A stretch of DNA of 11,346 bases, from assembly GCA_004376325.1 (NCBI GenBank), contig SOKC01000126.1, positions 1 through 11,346 of the forward strand. Direction: 5' to 3'. This DNA comes from Actinomycetota bacterium. GTDB lineage: Bacteria; Actinomycetota; Humimicrobiia; Humimicrobiales; Humimicrobiaceae. This document shows, one piece after another, positions 1 to 6,566 of the stretch. The notes under the pieces were generated by a model. The model was not told where the DNA came from, ran no database searches, and saw only the letters and a program-made list of their open reading frames with translations. The position numbers and the translations under genes were made by a program. Numbering within the stretch: the stretch's first letter is position 1; each line of letters begins with the position of its first letter.

Positions 1-74
1 TGGCTGGGGAGGGAGGGTTCGAACCTCCGATCACGGGACCAAAACCCGTTGCCTTACCGCTTGGCTACTCCCCA
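1..74 (-). tRNA. tRNA-Gln (anticodon TTG)
   Basis: Read on the minus strand this is a complete cloverleaf. The 7-bp acceptor stem TGGGGAG/CTCCCCA is followed by discriminator G and an encoded CCA at positions 1-3. The anticodon stem ACGGG/CCCGT closes a seven-base loop TTTTGGT, which gives anticodon TTG. The T arm contains GGTTCGAACC. The U1-A72 first pair is typical of bacterial tRNA-Gln. The gene lies 91 bases downstream of ispE on the same strand and may have its own promoter. The 3' end coincides exactly with the window edge. Confidence 0.97.
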
Positions 75-89
75 AAGAAGATAATAAAT

Positions 90-98
90 TTTATATCA
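90..98 (-). promoter_or_regulatory. possible extended -10 promoter for tRNA-Gln
   Basis: The minus strand reads TGATATAAA here, an extended -10 (TGn) followed by TATAAA. Initiation would fall about 8 to 10 bases upstream of the mature tRNA 5' end at 74. A weak -35 (TTTGAA) lies 16 bases upstream. No convincing terminator separates ispE from the tRNA, so read-through from the operon is also possible. Confidence 0.35.
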
Positions 99-165
99 GA
101 TTTATTGAAAATTCAAATTGAAAATGGGCCTATATTGAAATTATTTTACTTAAGCTCTTTAGATT

Positions 166-1107
166 TTAACTATAAACAGTTAAGCTATTAGGTTTGGTAT
201 GAGATAGAAATACCCTGGAGGATAATGGTTTTAAACCCTCATATACATCAAGCGCCGTTTTTAGATCATCGCATAATGCAAATACAGTTGGGCCGCTCCC
301 GGTCATCTGGGCAGCAATGGCTCCCAGTTCAGACGCTTTTTCTTTTACCACCAGTATTTCTTTGTCTTCAATTACCACTACGTCTTCCAGATCATTTTTT
401 AGCTTCCCGAAGAAATCACTAAATTCCTTTTCCATTATATTATTTACCAGTTCCTTATGTATCGATTTCTTTTCTACACCTATTAAGTCGAACTTTCCAT
501 ATATATCTCTTGACAGGAACTTTTCCCCATTTGTGGCAAGTATAATCCAGTAAAACGGTAGATGGGGCAACTCGGAGAGCTTTTCCCCTCTGCCTTCTGC
601 AAGAGTGGTCCCCCCCTTGATACAGAAAGGAACATCAGACCCTACTTCACTTGCCAGATTCGTTATATCAGTCACTTTTATATTTAAATTGAATAGCTTA
701 TCCAATGCAACCAACGTTGCTGCCGCATTTGTGCTGCCTCCGGCAAGACCTGCGCATACCGGGATATGTTTCTCTATATTAATTCTTATGGAATATTTAT
801 CGCTCAGATTATAATTATCCAGAATAAGTGCTGCTGCTTTATGGACTAAATTTTTTTCATCAAGCGGGATATCTTCATTATTGCAGGTAATATAAATTCC
901 ATTTTTATTTTCAGACCTATGATTATTCTTTCTTTTTAAAATCTCAAAAGTAAGTTCATCGGAAAGGCCTATACTCTGCATTATTGATTTTATCTCGTGA
1001 TAGCCATCAGTCCTGTAATTTTTTGTAACATTCAGGTAAAGGTTTATTTTTCCTGAAGCTCCAAGCTTTAAAATATTTTTCGGTTTCATTTTGCTATATG
1101 ATAACAT
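166..1107 (-). CDS. ispE: 4-diphosphocytidyl-2-C-methyl-D-erythritol kinase
   Basis: IspE phosphorylates the 2-hydroxyl of CDP-methylerythritol with ATP, a cytosolic step of the non-mevalonate (MEP) isoprenoid pathway. The 313-residue protein has the GHMP-kinase plan. The N-terminal ASGKINLYL segment carries the substrate-contacting Lys20. The glycine-rich ATP loop PVCAGLAGGSTNA is at residues 116-128. GSDVPFCIKGGTTLAEGRGE (156-175) contains the catalytic Asp158, and the C-terminal MTGSGPTVFAL motif closes the fold. Two starts are possible: Met1, 12 bases after the rsmA stop, and Met7. Neither has a strong ribosome binding site, and the family homology begins near residue 15, so the longer form is used by convention. 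It is the last protein gene of the rsmI-metG-tatD-rsmA operon, as ispE also follows ksgA in Bacillus. Confidence 0.96.
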   Translation of the reverse strand: MLSYSKMKPKNILKLGASGKINLYLNVTKNYRTDGYHEIKSIMQSIGLSDELTFEILKRKNNHRSENKNGIYITCNNEDIPLDEKNLVHKAAALILDNYNLSDKYSIRINIEKHIPVCAGLAGGSTNAAATLVALDKLFNLNIKVTDITNLASEVGSDVPFCIKGGTTLAEGRGEKLSELPHLPFYWIILATNGEKFLSRDIYGKFDLIGVEKKSIHKELVNNIMEKEFSDFFGKLKNDLEDVVVIEDKEILVVKEKASELGAIAAQMTGSGPTVFALCDDLKTALDVYEGLKPLSSRVFLSHTKPNSLTVYS

Positions 1108-1119
1108 AAACGCTCGATA

Positions 1120-1989
1120 TTAGGTATTAAGTTTCTTATACAAGGAAATATAATCTTTCAAGTAAAGCTCTTCTGCCCTTACGTCCCTATTTTTCCCAAT
1201 TTCGGATAGCAATTTTATAACTAATTCCAATTTATGGCAATATCTGGCATTGCTTTGAGACAGTGAATTTACAAGCTTTTTCCTCCTATGCAGAAAACAA
1301 CTATTTACAAAATCAAAGAAATCTCCGGTCTTAAAATTCTTCTCCAGTAAAACTCTATTATCCTTTCTGCTTGCTTCTACCACTACTGAATCGACAAAAG
1401 GCCTGGGCATGAAGCAATTACGTGAAATCTGGAAGCAAAAACTAAAATCCGCAAGAAAATTGGATTTTACAGTGTAAGAGCTGTAATTTTTATCTCCCAC
1501 TGAAGCAAGTAACCTTCCAGCTATATCCTTCTGTATAGTTATGAATAACTTTTTTATATCTTCTGCTTCTATAAGAATTTTTAATATTAGAGGTGCTGCA
1601 ATACTATAGGGAGGATTTGAAACTACTTTATTTATTTTATACCTGCCTGCAATATCAGTATAATTAAGTTTTAAGGCATCAGCTTGTATTAATTGTATTT
1701 TTTTCCCAAGACTTTCCTTGAAGATATCCTTAAATGCTTCAATTAGCAGGTTATCTATCTCAATACAAACCACCCTTTTTACCCCGGGAAGTAAAATTTC
1801 CGTAAGGCTGCCAATTCCACTTCCGACCTCAAGAATTACATCATCAGCATTAACACCTGCATATGAAATTATTTTTTTGGCACTGTTTGTATCAATTAAA
1901 AAGCTCTGACCTAAACTTTTTTTAAGCCTTATTCCATACTTTTTTAAAATTTGAGCTGTTTTCCCAGGAGAGCTAATATAAGAATGCAT
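1120..1989 (-). CDS. rsmA: 16S rRNA dimethyladenosine transferase (A1518/A1519)
   Basis: RsmA (KsgA) uses S-adenosylmethionine to dimethylate two adjacent adenines in helix 45 of 16S rRNA, a late checkpoint in small-subunit assembly. At 289 residues it has the usual length. Visible motifs in order are KKSLGQSFLID (23-33), the SAM-binding loop ILEVGSGIGSLTE (52-64), the acidic ribose-binding EID (77-79), the catalytic motif IV NPPY (125-128), the QKDIAGRLLA helix (153-162) and MPRPFVDSVVV (194-204). The start lies 21 bases downstream of tatD and has no clear Shine-Dalgarno sequence, which suggests translational coupling. The stop is 12 bases before ispE. Loss of RsmA is known to give kasugamycin resistance. 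Confidence 0.96.
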   Translation of the reverse strand: MHSYISSPGKTAQILKKYGIRLKKSLGQSFLIDTNSAKKIISYAGVNADDVILEVGSGIGSLTEILLPGVKRVVCIEIDNLLIEAFKDIFKESLGKKIQLIQADALKLNYTDIAGRYKINKVVSNPPYSIAAPLILKILIEAEDIKKLFITIQKDIAGRLLASVGDKNYSSYTVKSNFLADFSFCFQISRNCFMPRPFVDSVVVEASRKDNRVLLEKNFKTGDFFDFVNSCFLHRRKKLVNSLSQSNARYCHKLELVIKLLSEIGKNRDVRAEELYLKDYISLYKKLNT

Positions 1990-2010
1990 TTTTATTTAAA
2001 ATAGTTAGCA

Positions 2011-3033
2011 TTAATTTATAGAAAAGAATCTTTCCGCATTTTTTGAAGTAATATCCGCAACTTCTTCAACACTTAAATTTTTAATTTCTGCAATTTTTTC
2101 AGCAACATATCTCACATATCCGGGATAATTTTCCTTGCCTCTCTTCGCCTGCGGGGCCAGAAAAGGCGCGTCGGTTTCTATAAATAAACGTTCAACAGGA
2201 ACCTTTTCCACTGCTTTCAATATGTCTCTAGCATTAGGAAAGGTAATCACACCGGTAAAGGAAATATACAACCCCAAATCCAGACACTGCATAGCGAAAT
2301 TGACATCCCCCGAAAAACAATGAACAACAGCCCTGAAATTTTTTTGGTCAATATATTTCTTTACAACTTCCAGTGTTTGCTTATGCGCATCTCTATCATG
2401 GATTATTACCGGTATATCATATTTTATGGCCAGTTCTATATGAGACACAAAGGCTCTTTCCATATCTATCCTGGGACTAAGATTTCTATAAAAATCAAAA
2501 CCTGTCTCACCTACTGCCACAACTTTTTTGTATCTTTCACTTACCAAATAACGCCGTAAAGCCTCTTGCTTTAGCAATGAGGATATAAGGCGTTTTTCTC
2601 TTGGCATCTGTCTCTGTTTGTGATAGACTTTTTGTATACCGTCGGACAGATGGGATGTTAAGCCTGTGGAGTTAAGACGTTGGTCTCGACCGCGAAGCAG
2701 GAAACCTAATCCGTGAGGATGGAGAATCCCCCGCATTGATGCGTGGGGAGTTGTCAAATTTTCATTAACAGTACCGGAGTATCCTTGTATTAACAACTGG
2801 AGAATTTTAATTTCTTTTTTTCCAAAACTTCTAACATTGTGAGGATGGACGCCAACACTGGCAAATACATTACTGAATTTTCTGGCAAACTCTATTGATT
2901 TCTTACTCCCATCCAGACTTGAACCTACATTTATTATATATTTCACACCTTCATTTTCAGACTTAACTACAGCCTCCTGGGGAGTCAATCCTTTTAACAT
3001 ATCTATATGAGCATGTGTGTCTATAAAATACAT
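2011..3033 (-). CDS. tatD: TatD-family metal-dependent hydrolase with a 71-residue in-frame insertion
   Basis: This is a TIM-barrel amidohydrolase of the TatD (YabD/YcfH) DNase family, which cleaves DNA 3'-5' using divalent metals. All metal ligands are visible: HAH (residues 7 and 9), Glu176 in VAVGETGFD, His212 in IIHDRDA, His238 in VVHCFSGD and Asp288 in ETDAPFLAP. At 340 residues it is about 75 longer than usual. The excess, residues 93-163, is the product of a 213-bp IS200/IS605-type element read from its antisense strand. Removing it gives a normal 269-residue protein with ...VNEN joined to VSERYKKVVAVGE. The insertion falls on the loop just before the strand carrying Glu176. The start has AAAGG seven bases upstream. 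Intact motifs and frame suggest the gene is still under selection, but activity of the extended protein is inferred, not shown. Confidence 0.93.
   Translation of the reverse strand: MYFIDTHAHIDMLKGLTPQEAVVKSENEGVKYIINVGSSLDGSKKSIEFARKFSNVFASVGVHPHNVRSFGKKEIKILQLLIQGYSGTVNENLTTPHASMRGILHPHGLGFLLRGRDQRLNSTGLTSHLSDGIQKVYHKQRQMPREKRLISSLLKQEALRRYLVSERYKKVVAVGETGFDFYRNLSPRIDMERAFVSHIELAIKYDIPVIIHDRDAHKQTLEVVKKYIDQKNFRAVVHCFSGDVNFAMQCLDLGLYISFTGVITFPNARDILKAVEKVPVERLFIETDAPFLAPQAKRGKENYPGYVRYVAEKIAEIKNLSVEEVADITSKNAERFFSIN
2562..2582 (+). repeat. left-end subterminal hairpin (IP-L) with bulged T
   Basis: CCTC (2562-2565) pairs with GAGG (2579-2582), and TTGCT (2566-2570) with AGCAA (2573-2577). 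T2578 is left unpaired. This matches the single-stranded hairpin with an extrahelical T recognised by the TnpA transposase of IS608. AAAG precedes the foot. Confidence 0.85.
2640..2757 (+). ncRNA. candidate TnpB omega-RNA (reRNA) scaffold at the right end
   Basis: In autonomous IS605-family elements the omega-RNA that guides the TnpB nuclease covers the right end, and its guide is the flanking DNA just outside the element. The right half here has several small hairpins, such as GGTC-TC-GACC near 2680 and ATCC-GTGA-GGAT near 2710, leading into the terminal hairpin and ending at TCAA. The guide would start at 2758 (ATTTTCATTAACAGTACC). Orientation is opposite to tatD. The 5' boundary is approximate. 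No promoter was identified and no tnpB is in the window, so expression and partner are inference. Confidence 0.45.
2728..2748 (+). repeat. right-end subterminal hairpin (IP-R) with bulged T
   Basis: CCCC (2728-2731) pairs with GGGG (2745-2748), and CGCAT (2732-2736) with ATGCG (2739-2743). T2744 is bulged at the same position as in the left hairpin. GAAT precedes it, and nine bases separate it from the cleavage after TCAA. The stem sequence differs from that of the left hairpin while the shape is kept. Confidence 0.85.
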
Positions 3034-3069
3034 AATACTACCTTTTTACCGGCACCTTTCCCATAACCG

Positions 3070-4605
3070 CTACTTTTCATTTATTCTGGGGAACAATATC
3101 TCCCTTTTGCCAATCTTTGTTCCACCTTCAAATTTACCCCAGACCCCGTCTTTATCAACTATTATTCCATCAATATCCTCACTTATTCCCAGTTGAGAGA
3201 ATATTTTCTTGCAGGTTGATGGCATAAAAGGGATTAATAAAATAGTGGATAGCCTGATGACTTCTATTACTTCATATAATACTGCATCTAATCTTTTACG
3301 GTCATCTTCGCTTTCACTTTTTACCAGATTCCAGGGCTGGCTATCTTCAATATATTTATTGGCCATATTTATAAATTCCCAGACTTTTGCGAGATAGTTA
3401 GAGAATTTAAAATCACCTATATGCTCTACTGCTTCGTCTTTTATTTTAGCCCATTTCTTCTCAAAAACCGGGCTTGAAACTTTTTCAGGAATTATACCAT
3501 TCCTATATTTATCTATCATAGCCAGGGTTCTTGAAACCAGATTTCCAATATCATTACTGAGATCCGAATTATATCTCCTCACAAAAGCCTGGTGGGTAAA
3601 AGAACCATCCTGGCCAAATGACACTTCTCTAACCAGAAAATATCTTATACCATCTACCCCGTATTTATCCAACTGTTCGTCGGGGTCCAGGGTAATTCCT
3701 TTTGATTTTGATAGCTTCTCCTCTCCCATTAAAAGCCAGCCATGAACCACTATATGTTTTGGAAGCTCGACACCCAGAGACATCAGCATGGCAGGCCAGA
3801 TTATAGTATGGAATTTTAAAATATCCTTTCCTATATGATGCTGATCTGCCGGCCAGTACCGCTTAAATAAGCTCGGGTCATCAGAGCTGTAGCCTAAAGC
3901 TGAAATGTAATTGATAAGAGCATCTACCCACACATAACAATAATGGCCGGAATCAAAAGGTATGGGAACTCCCCACTTTACTGCAGTCCTGGAAACACTT
4001 ATATCTTTAAGTCCCAGCTTTAAGACTCCCAGAACCTCATTTTTTCTGGTTTCGGGAATCACAAAATCCGGATTGATTTCAATATGTTTAATTAACCTGT
4101 CTTTATATTCAGATAGCTTGAAGAAGTAATTTTCCTCCTTCACAAACTCAACTTCCCTGCCGCATTGGGGACACCTGCCATCCACCAGTTGAGAGTCAAT
4201 CAGAAATGTCTCACATGGCACACAGTATTCTCCCTCATAAGTACTCTTATAAAGGTCGCCATTATCTTTTAGTTTTATAAGTACATTCTGTACCACCTTT
4301 TCATGTTTTTTATCAGTAGTTCTGATATAACTATCATTGCTAATACTGTATAACTTAAGGAGTCTTTTCATATCCTTAACCATTTCATCAACATACTCCT
4401 GTGGAGGTACTCCTCTCTCTTCAGCACTTTTATTTATCTTCTGCCCATGCTCATCAGCGCCGGTCAGGAAAAAAATATCCTTACCAATAAGCCTGTTAAA
4501 TCTGGCTACTACATCAGCAAGTATGAATTCGTAGATCTGACCTAAATGCAGTTTCGCATTCATATATGGAATTGCGGTGGTGATGTAAATTTTTTCTTTA
4601 TCCAT
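3070..4605 (-). CDS. metG: methionyl-tRNA synthetase (short form)
   Basis: MetRS is a class I synthetase that charges initiator and elongator tRNA-Met with methionine. The 511-residue protein has the HIGH signature as HLGQ (20-23) and the KMSKS loop as KLSKS (297-301). A connective peptide carries a zinc knot with Cys128, Cys131, Cys145 and Cys148. WVDALINYISALGY (226-239) follows, and then the helical anticodon-binding domain with WEFINMANKYIEDSQPWNL. The protein ends after this domain. The C-terminal EMAPII-like tRNA-binding domain found in about 650-residue MetRS proteins is absent, as in other short bacterial forms. It lies 42 bases after rsmI and 36 before tatD, an arrangement shared with Bacillus metS-yabD. 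No strong ribosome binding site precedes the ATG. Confidence 0.97.
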   Translation of the reverse strand: MDKEKIYITTAIPYMNAKLHLGQIYEFILADVVARFNRLIGKDIFFLTGADEHGQKINKSAEERGVPPQEYVDEMVKDMKRLLKLYSISNDSYIRTTDKKHEKVVQNVLIKLKDNGDLYKSTYEGEYCVPCETFLIDSQLVDGRCPQCGREVEFVKEENYFFKLSEYKDRLIKHIEINPDFVIPETRKNEVLGVLKLGLKDISVSRTAVKWGVPIPFDSGHYCYVWVDALINYISALGYSSDDPSLFKRYWPADQHHIGKDILKFHTIIWPAMLMSLGVELPKHIVVHGWLLMGEEKLSKSKGITLDPDEQLDKYGVDGIRYFLVREVSFGQDGSFTHQAFVRRYNSDLSNDIGNLVSRTLAMIDKYRNGIIPEKVSSPVFEKKWAKIKDEAVEHIGDFKFSNYLAKVWEFINMANKYIEDSQPWNLVKSESEDDRKRLDAVLYEVIEVIRLSTILLIPFMPSTCKKIFSQLGISEDIDGIIVDKDGVWGKFEGGTKIGKREILFPRINEK

Positions 4606-4647
4606 AATACTGTTATTATTACTCTTTTCTTGAATAATTTTTTACCC

Positions 4648-5478
4648 TTAAATTTTCGTTGCAATATTATACAATCTTTGCTTATCTATGTCATATCTGG
4701 ATAATATAATTTTTAGAGCGCTCTTTTTTGAAATACCCTGTTTGAGCAAACGGATTAGTTCTTTTCTTATATCTTCTTCAGAGAAACTTCTTATAAGCTC
4801 CTTTTTATATCCTTCAACAACCAGCACAATCTCGCCCTTTACTTTTTTCTTCTTTATTCTGGCTAAGATATCACTTAAGTTGCCTCTTATCACTTCTTCA
4901 TATATTTTAGTGATTTCCCTTACAAGACTTGCTCTCCGGTCGCCAAATCTTTCGATGAGCTCTCCAGTTAGGGATTCGACTCTATTAGGTGACTCATAGA
5001 ATATAAGGGTATATGGAAAAGTAGCCAGTTCTGAAAGCTTATTTTTTCTTTTGGCCCCTGCCTTCGGCAGAAAACCTATAAATAAAAAATTATTTGCCGG
5101 CAGACCTGAAAGAACTAGAGCACTGATAGCAGCGTTAGGACCCGGTACCACAGTCACAGTAATGTTTCTTTTAATACACTCATTTATTAACTCAAATCCC
5201 GGGTCCTGAATGGCCGGCGTCCCGGATTCCGAAACCAGGGCAATGTTTTCCCCTGCTTCCAGTTTGCCAGTTATATAATTGATTCTGCCTTTTTTACTGA
5301 AATCATGGTAACTTACAACATTTCTCTTTAAAATATCGTATCTTTGAAGCAGTTTTTTTATAGTTCTTGTATCTTCCGCCGCAATCAAATCTACTTCTGC
5401 CAGTATTCTTACGAGCCTGAAACTGACATCCTCTAAATTACCAATCGGAGTTGCGCAGATAAAAAGAGTACCGCTAAT
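4648..5478 (-). CDS. rsmI: 16S rRNA 2'-O-ribose C1402 methyltransferase, probable AUU start
   Basis: RsmI is a SAM-dependent tetrapyrrole-methylase-fold enzyme that 2'-O-methylates C1402 in the ribosomal decoding centre. From the proposed start the protein has 276 residues, the usual length. It shows SGTLFICATPIGNLEDVSFR (2-21), LIAAEDTR (31-38), SESGTPAIQDPG (83-94), VPGPNAAISAL (111-121), FIGFLPKAG (133-141) and FYESPNR. The first ATG/GTG/TTG in frame is a TTG at 5388, which would delete the essential first strand and ATPIGN motif. In-frame codons from the upstream TAA to this motif contain no ATG, GTG or TTG. ATT at 5476-5478 aligns with the family Met-Ser-Gly-Thr start and follows GGAGGG by five bases. 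A base error of ATG to ATT is the alternative. It heads the housekeeping operon. Confidence 0.93.
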   Translation of the reverse strand: MSGTLFICATPIGNLEDVSFRLVRILAEVDLIAAEDTRTIKKLLQRYDILKRNVVSYHDFSKKGRINYITGKLEAGENIALVSESGTPAIQDPGFELINECIKRNITVTVVPGPNAAISALVLSGLPANNFLFIGFLPKAGAKRKNKLSELATFPYTLIFYESPNRVESLTGELIERFGDRRASLVREITKIYEEVIRGNLSDILARIKKKKVKGEIVLVVEGYKKELIRSFSEEDIRKELIRLLKQGISKKSALKIILSRYDIDKQRLYNIATKI

Positions 5479-5483
5479 CTTTT

Positions 5484-5489
5484 CCCTCC
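5484..5489 (-). promoter_or_regulatory. ribosome binding site that decides the rsmI AUU start
   Basis: The minus strand reads GGAGGG, a near-perfect anti-16S match, then AAAAG and ATT. The spacing of five bases is in the normal range. An ATG further upstream (minus-strand position 5495) is in another frame and stops after six codons, so it cannot start rsmI. Confidence 0.75.
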
Positions 5490-5528
5490 AACATACCTTT
5501 TTAAATTATTGATTAAAAATATTGGTCA

Positions 5529-6026
5529 TTAAACAATGTTATAATTTTCAAGTAAAATTATATTTCCAAGATCCTTAACTTTTTCAAATAGTTTTTTATC
5601 TGCAGTGATATATTGAGCATTAATATACTTTGCCAGAGCAATATAAATAGAATCATATATTGTAATATTTTTGGAAAAGTGTAATTTTGAGCTTTCAAAT
5701 AATATCCCTATATAAGGTTCAACTAACTTAATATCCATTTCATATAAGCTTAGAATAGCCATATTTACTTTATCTTTATTAAAAAGCGGATTATATGCAA
5801 GAGCATTTGTAACTTCATAAACCAGAATATCCGGGGCTACTAAAAATATATTTCTATTCATATGCTGTACCCGTAATGATGAAGCTATGTTAACATCATC
5901 CTCATTTTCAAAAGAAAACCATTTTATACAAACTGACGCATCTATAACATATGTTTTCGGGCTTTCCTTTATTAAAAATTTTAGCTTATCTTGCTTCTCG
6001 CCATTTTCTAATTTCTGATACTCCAT
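5529..6026 (-). CDS. PIN-domain toxin, VapC-like
   Basis: VapC toxins are Mg-dependent ribonucleases that cut tRNA or rRNA when released from their antitoxin. The 165-residue protein has the four acidic PIN residues in order: Asp29 in YVIDASVCIKWF, Glu71 in VYEVTNAL, Asp125 in IYDSIYIALA and Asp143 in YITADKKLF. The gene overlaps the upstream RHH antitoxin by 41 bases, which suggests coupled translation. The first 20 residues before the PIN fold are unusual and lie largely within the overlap. No other ATG is available before the fold, so this start is kept. It ends 50 bases before rsmI on the same strand. The RNA target cannot be told from sequence. Confidence 0.85.
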   Translation of the reverse strand: MEYQKLENGEKQDKLKFLIKESPKTYVIDASVCIKWFSFENEDDVNIASSLRVQHMNRNIFLVAPDILVYEVTNALAYNPLFNKDKVNMAILSLYEMDIKLVEPYIGILFESSKLHFSKNITIYDSIYIALAKYINAQYITADKKLFEKVKDLGNIILLENYNIV

Positions 6027-6243
6027 CCCAACCCTTTGAATATTTTCTTAAGCTATCCTGAATCCTTATTGCATTTTTAATTTTCTCTATTCTTCTATTT
6101 TCCATATTTTTTTTATCAAATTCTTTTTTATATAACTGGATAGCTTCTCTTATTAATTTACTTCTACTAATATTTACCTTTCCGCTCATGTAATCTAATT
6201 CCTGCAATTCCTTCTCATCAATACTTAGATTTATCCTGCCCAT
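5986..6243 (-). CDS. ribbon-helix-helix antitoxin, VapB-like
   Basis: The 85-residue protein begins with a ribbon-helix-helix DNA-binding domain. The strand is GRINLSIDE (2-10) and the helices are ELQELDYMSGKVNISRSKLIREAIQLYKKEF (12-42), the CopG/Arc pattern. A charged linker and an amphipathic tail, QDSLRKYSKGWDGVSEIRKWREAR (62-85), would wrap the toxin. RHH antitoxins dimerise, bind their own promoter and neutralise the partner PIN toxin. The gene order antitoxin then toxin with an overlap is classic. A GGGG stretch about eight bases upstream is a modest ribosome binding site. The promoter and an inverted repeat just upstream fit autoregulation. Confidence 0.85.
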   Translation of the reverse strand: MGRINLSIDEKELQELDYMSGKVNISRSKLIREAIQLYKKEFDKKNMENRRIEKIKNAIRIQDSLRKYSKGWDGVSEIRKWREAR

Positions 6244-6275
6244 CTTAAAACCCCATTTTAAAAAAATAATATATA

Positions 6276-6304
6276 ATTATATCACAATTAAATTATTTAT
6301 TGTG
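6276..6304 (-). promoter_or_regulatory. vapBC promoter with candidate autoregulatory operator
   Basis: The minus strand carries TGATATAAT, an extended -10 with a perfect TATAAT at 6276-6281. This places initiation near 6269, about 26 bases before the antitoxin ATG. Directly upstream is the inverted repeat CACAAT-N10-ATTGTG (6283-6304), placed where a bound RHH dimer would block RNA polymerase. The 10-bp promoter motif is clear; the operator role is inferred from position and symmetry. Confidence 0.5.
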
Positions 6305-6362
6305 TAAATTTTATTAATAATTAACATAAATATTTAGATATTTTAACACAACTTATGTGACA

Positions 6363-6391
6363 TTTACAGGACTACCAATAATTACTAATAT
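6363..6391 (+). promoter_or_regulatory. candidate promoter for the potassium channel gene
   Basis: TTTACA (6363-6368) and TAATAT (6386-6391) are separated by 17 bases and match the sigma70 consensus at 5/6 and 4/6 positions. Initiation near 6398 would give a leader of about 170 bases. In such AT-rich DNA chance matches are common, so this is tentative. Confidence 0.35.
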
Positions 6392-6566
6392 TCAATTAAT
6401 GTTTCCCCCATGATCAAGATAAACATATCCGGTAAGCAATTTTTAGTTATTTCCCTTTTTTAATTTTTTTGTTTCACTACATTACCACTTTTAAATATTT
6501 ATTAAATACCTGGCAAAAAACAACATAAACTTGAAAAAAAACCTATATTAAGTCAAAATTCAAAAT

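Larger units (their letters stand above)
2545..2757 (+). mobile_element. non-autonomous IS200/IS605 (IS608-type) element, PATE-like
   Basis: The left flank ends in TTAC (2541-2544) and the right end of the element is TCAA (2754-2757), the two cleavage sites of IS608. AAAG (2558-2561) and GAAT (2724-2727) lie directly 5' of the left and right subterminal hairpins, exactly as the IS608 guide tetranucleotides do. Both hairpins have the same plan: a 4-bp foot, a single bulged T on the 3' side and a 5-bp upper stem. There are no terminal inverted repeats and no target duplication, as expected for single-strand HUH transposition. The 213 bp hold no tnpA or tnpB frame, so any movement would need transposase in trans. 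The length is a multiple of three and the tatD frame crosses it without a stop. Confidence 0.9.
6244..6566. other. divergent intergenic region, 323 bases without a gene
   Basis: This very AT-rich stretch lies between the divergent vapB-like and potassium-channel genes. It holds the vapBC promoter and operator at its left side and a candidate plus-strand promoter at 6363-6391. A loose inverted repeat ACATAA/TTATGT (6324-6329 and 6353-6358) has a 23-base spacer and no assigned role. No open frame with coding character, tRNA or strong terminator was seen. Confidence 0.6.

Noticed and set aside
2590..2700. Remnant of a TnpB C-terminus inside the tatD insertion.
   Set aside because: The plus-strand frame examined across this stretch gave no recognisable zinc ribbon or RuvC motif and contains a stop, so no tnpB remnant is called.
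4648..5388. Truncated rsmI starting at TTG 5388.
   Set aside because: It would lose the first strand and SAM-site motif, which are encoded intact just upstream in the same frame.
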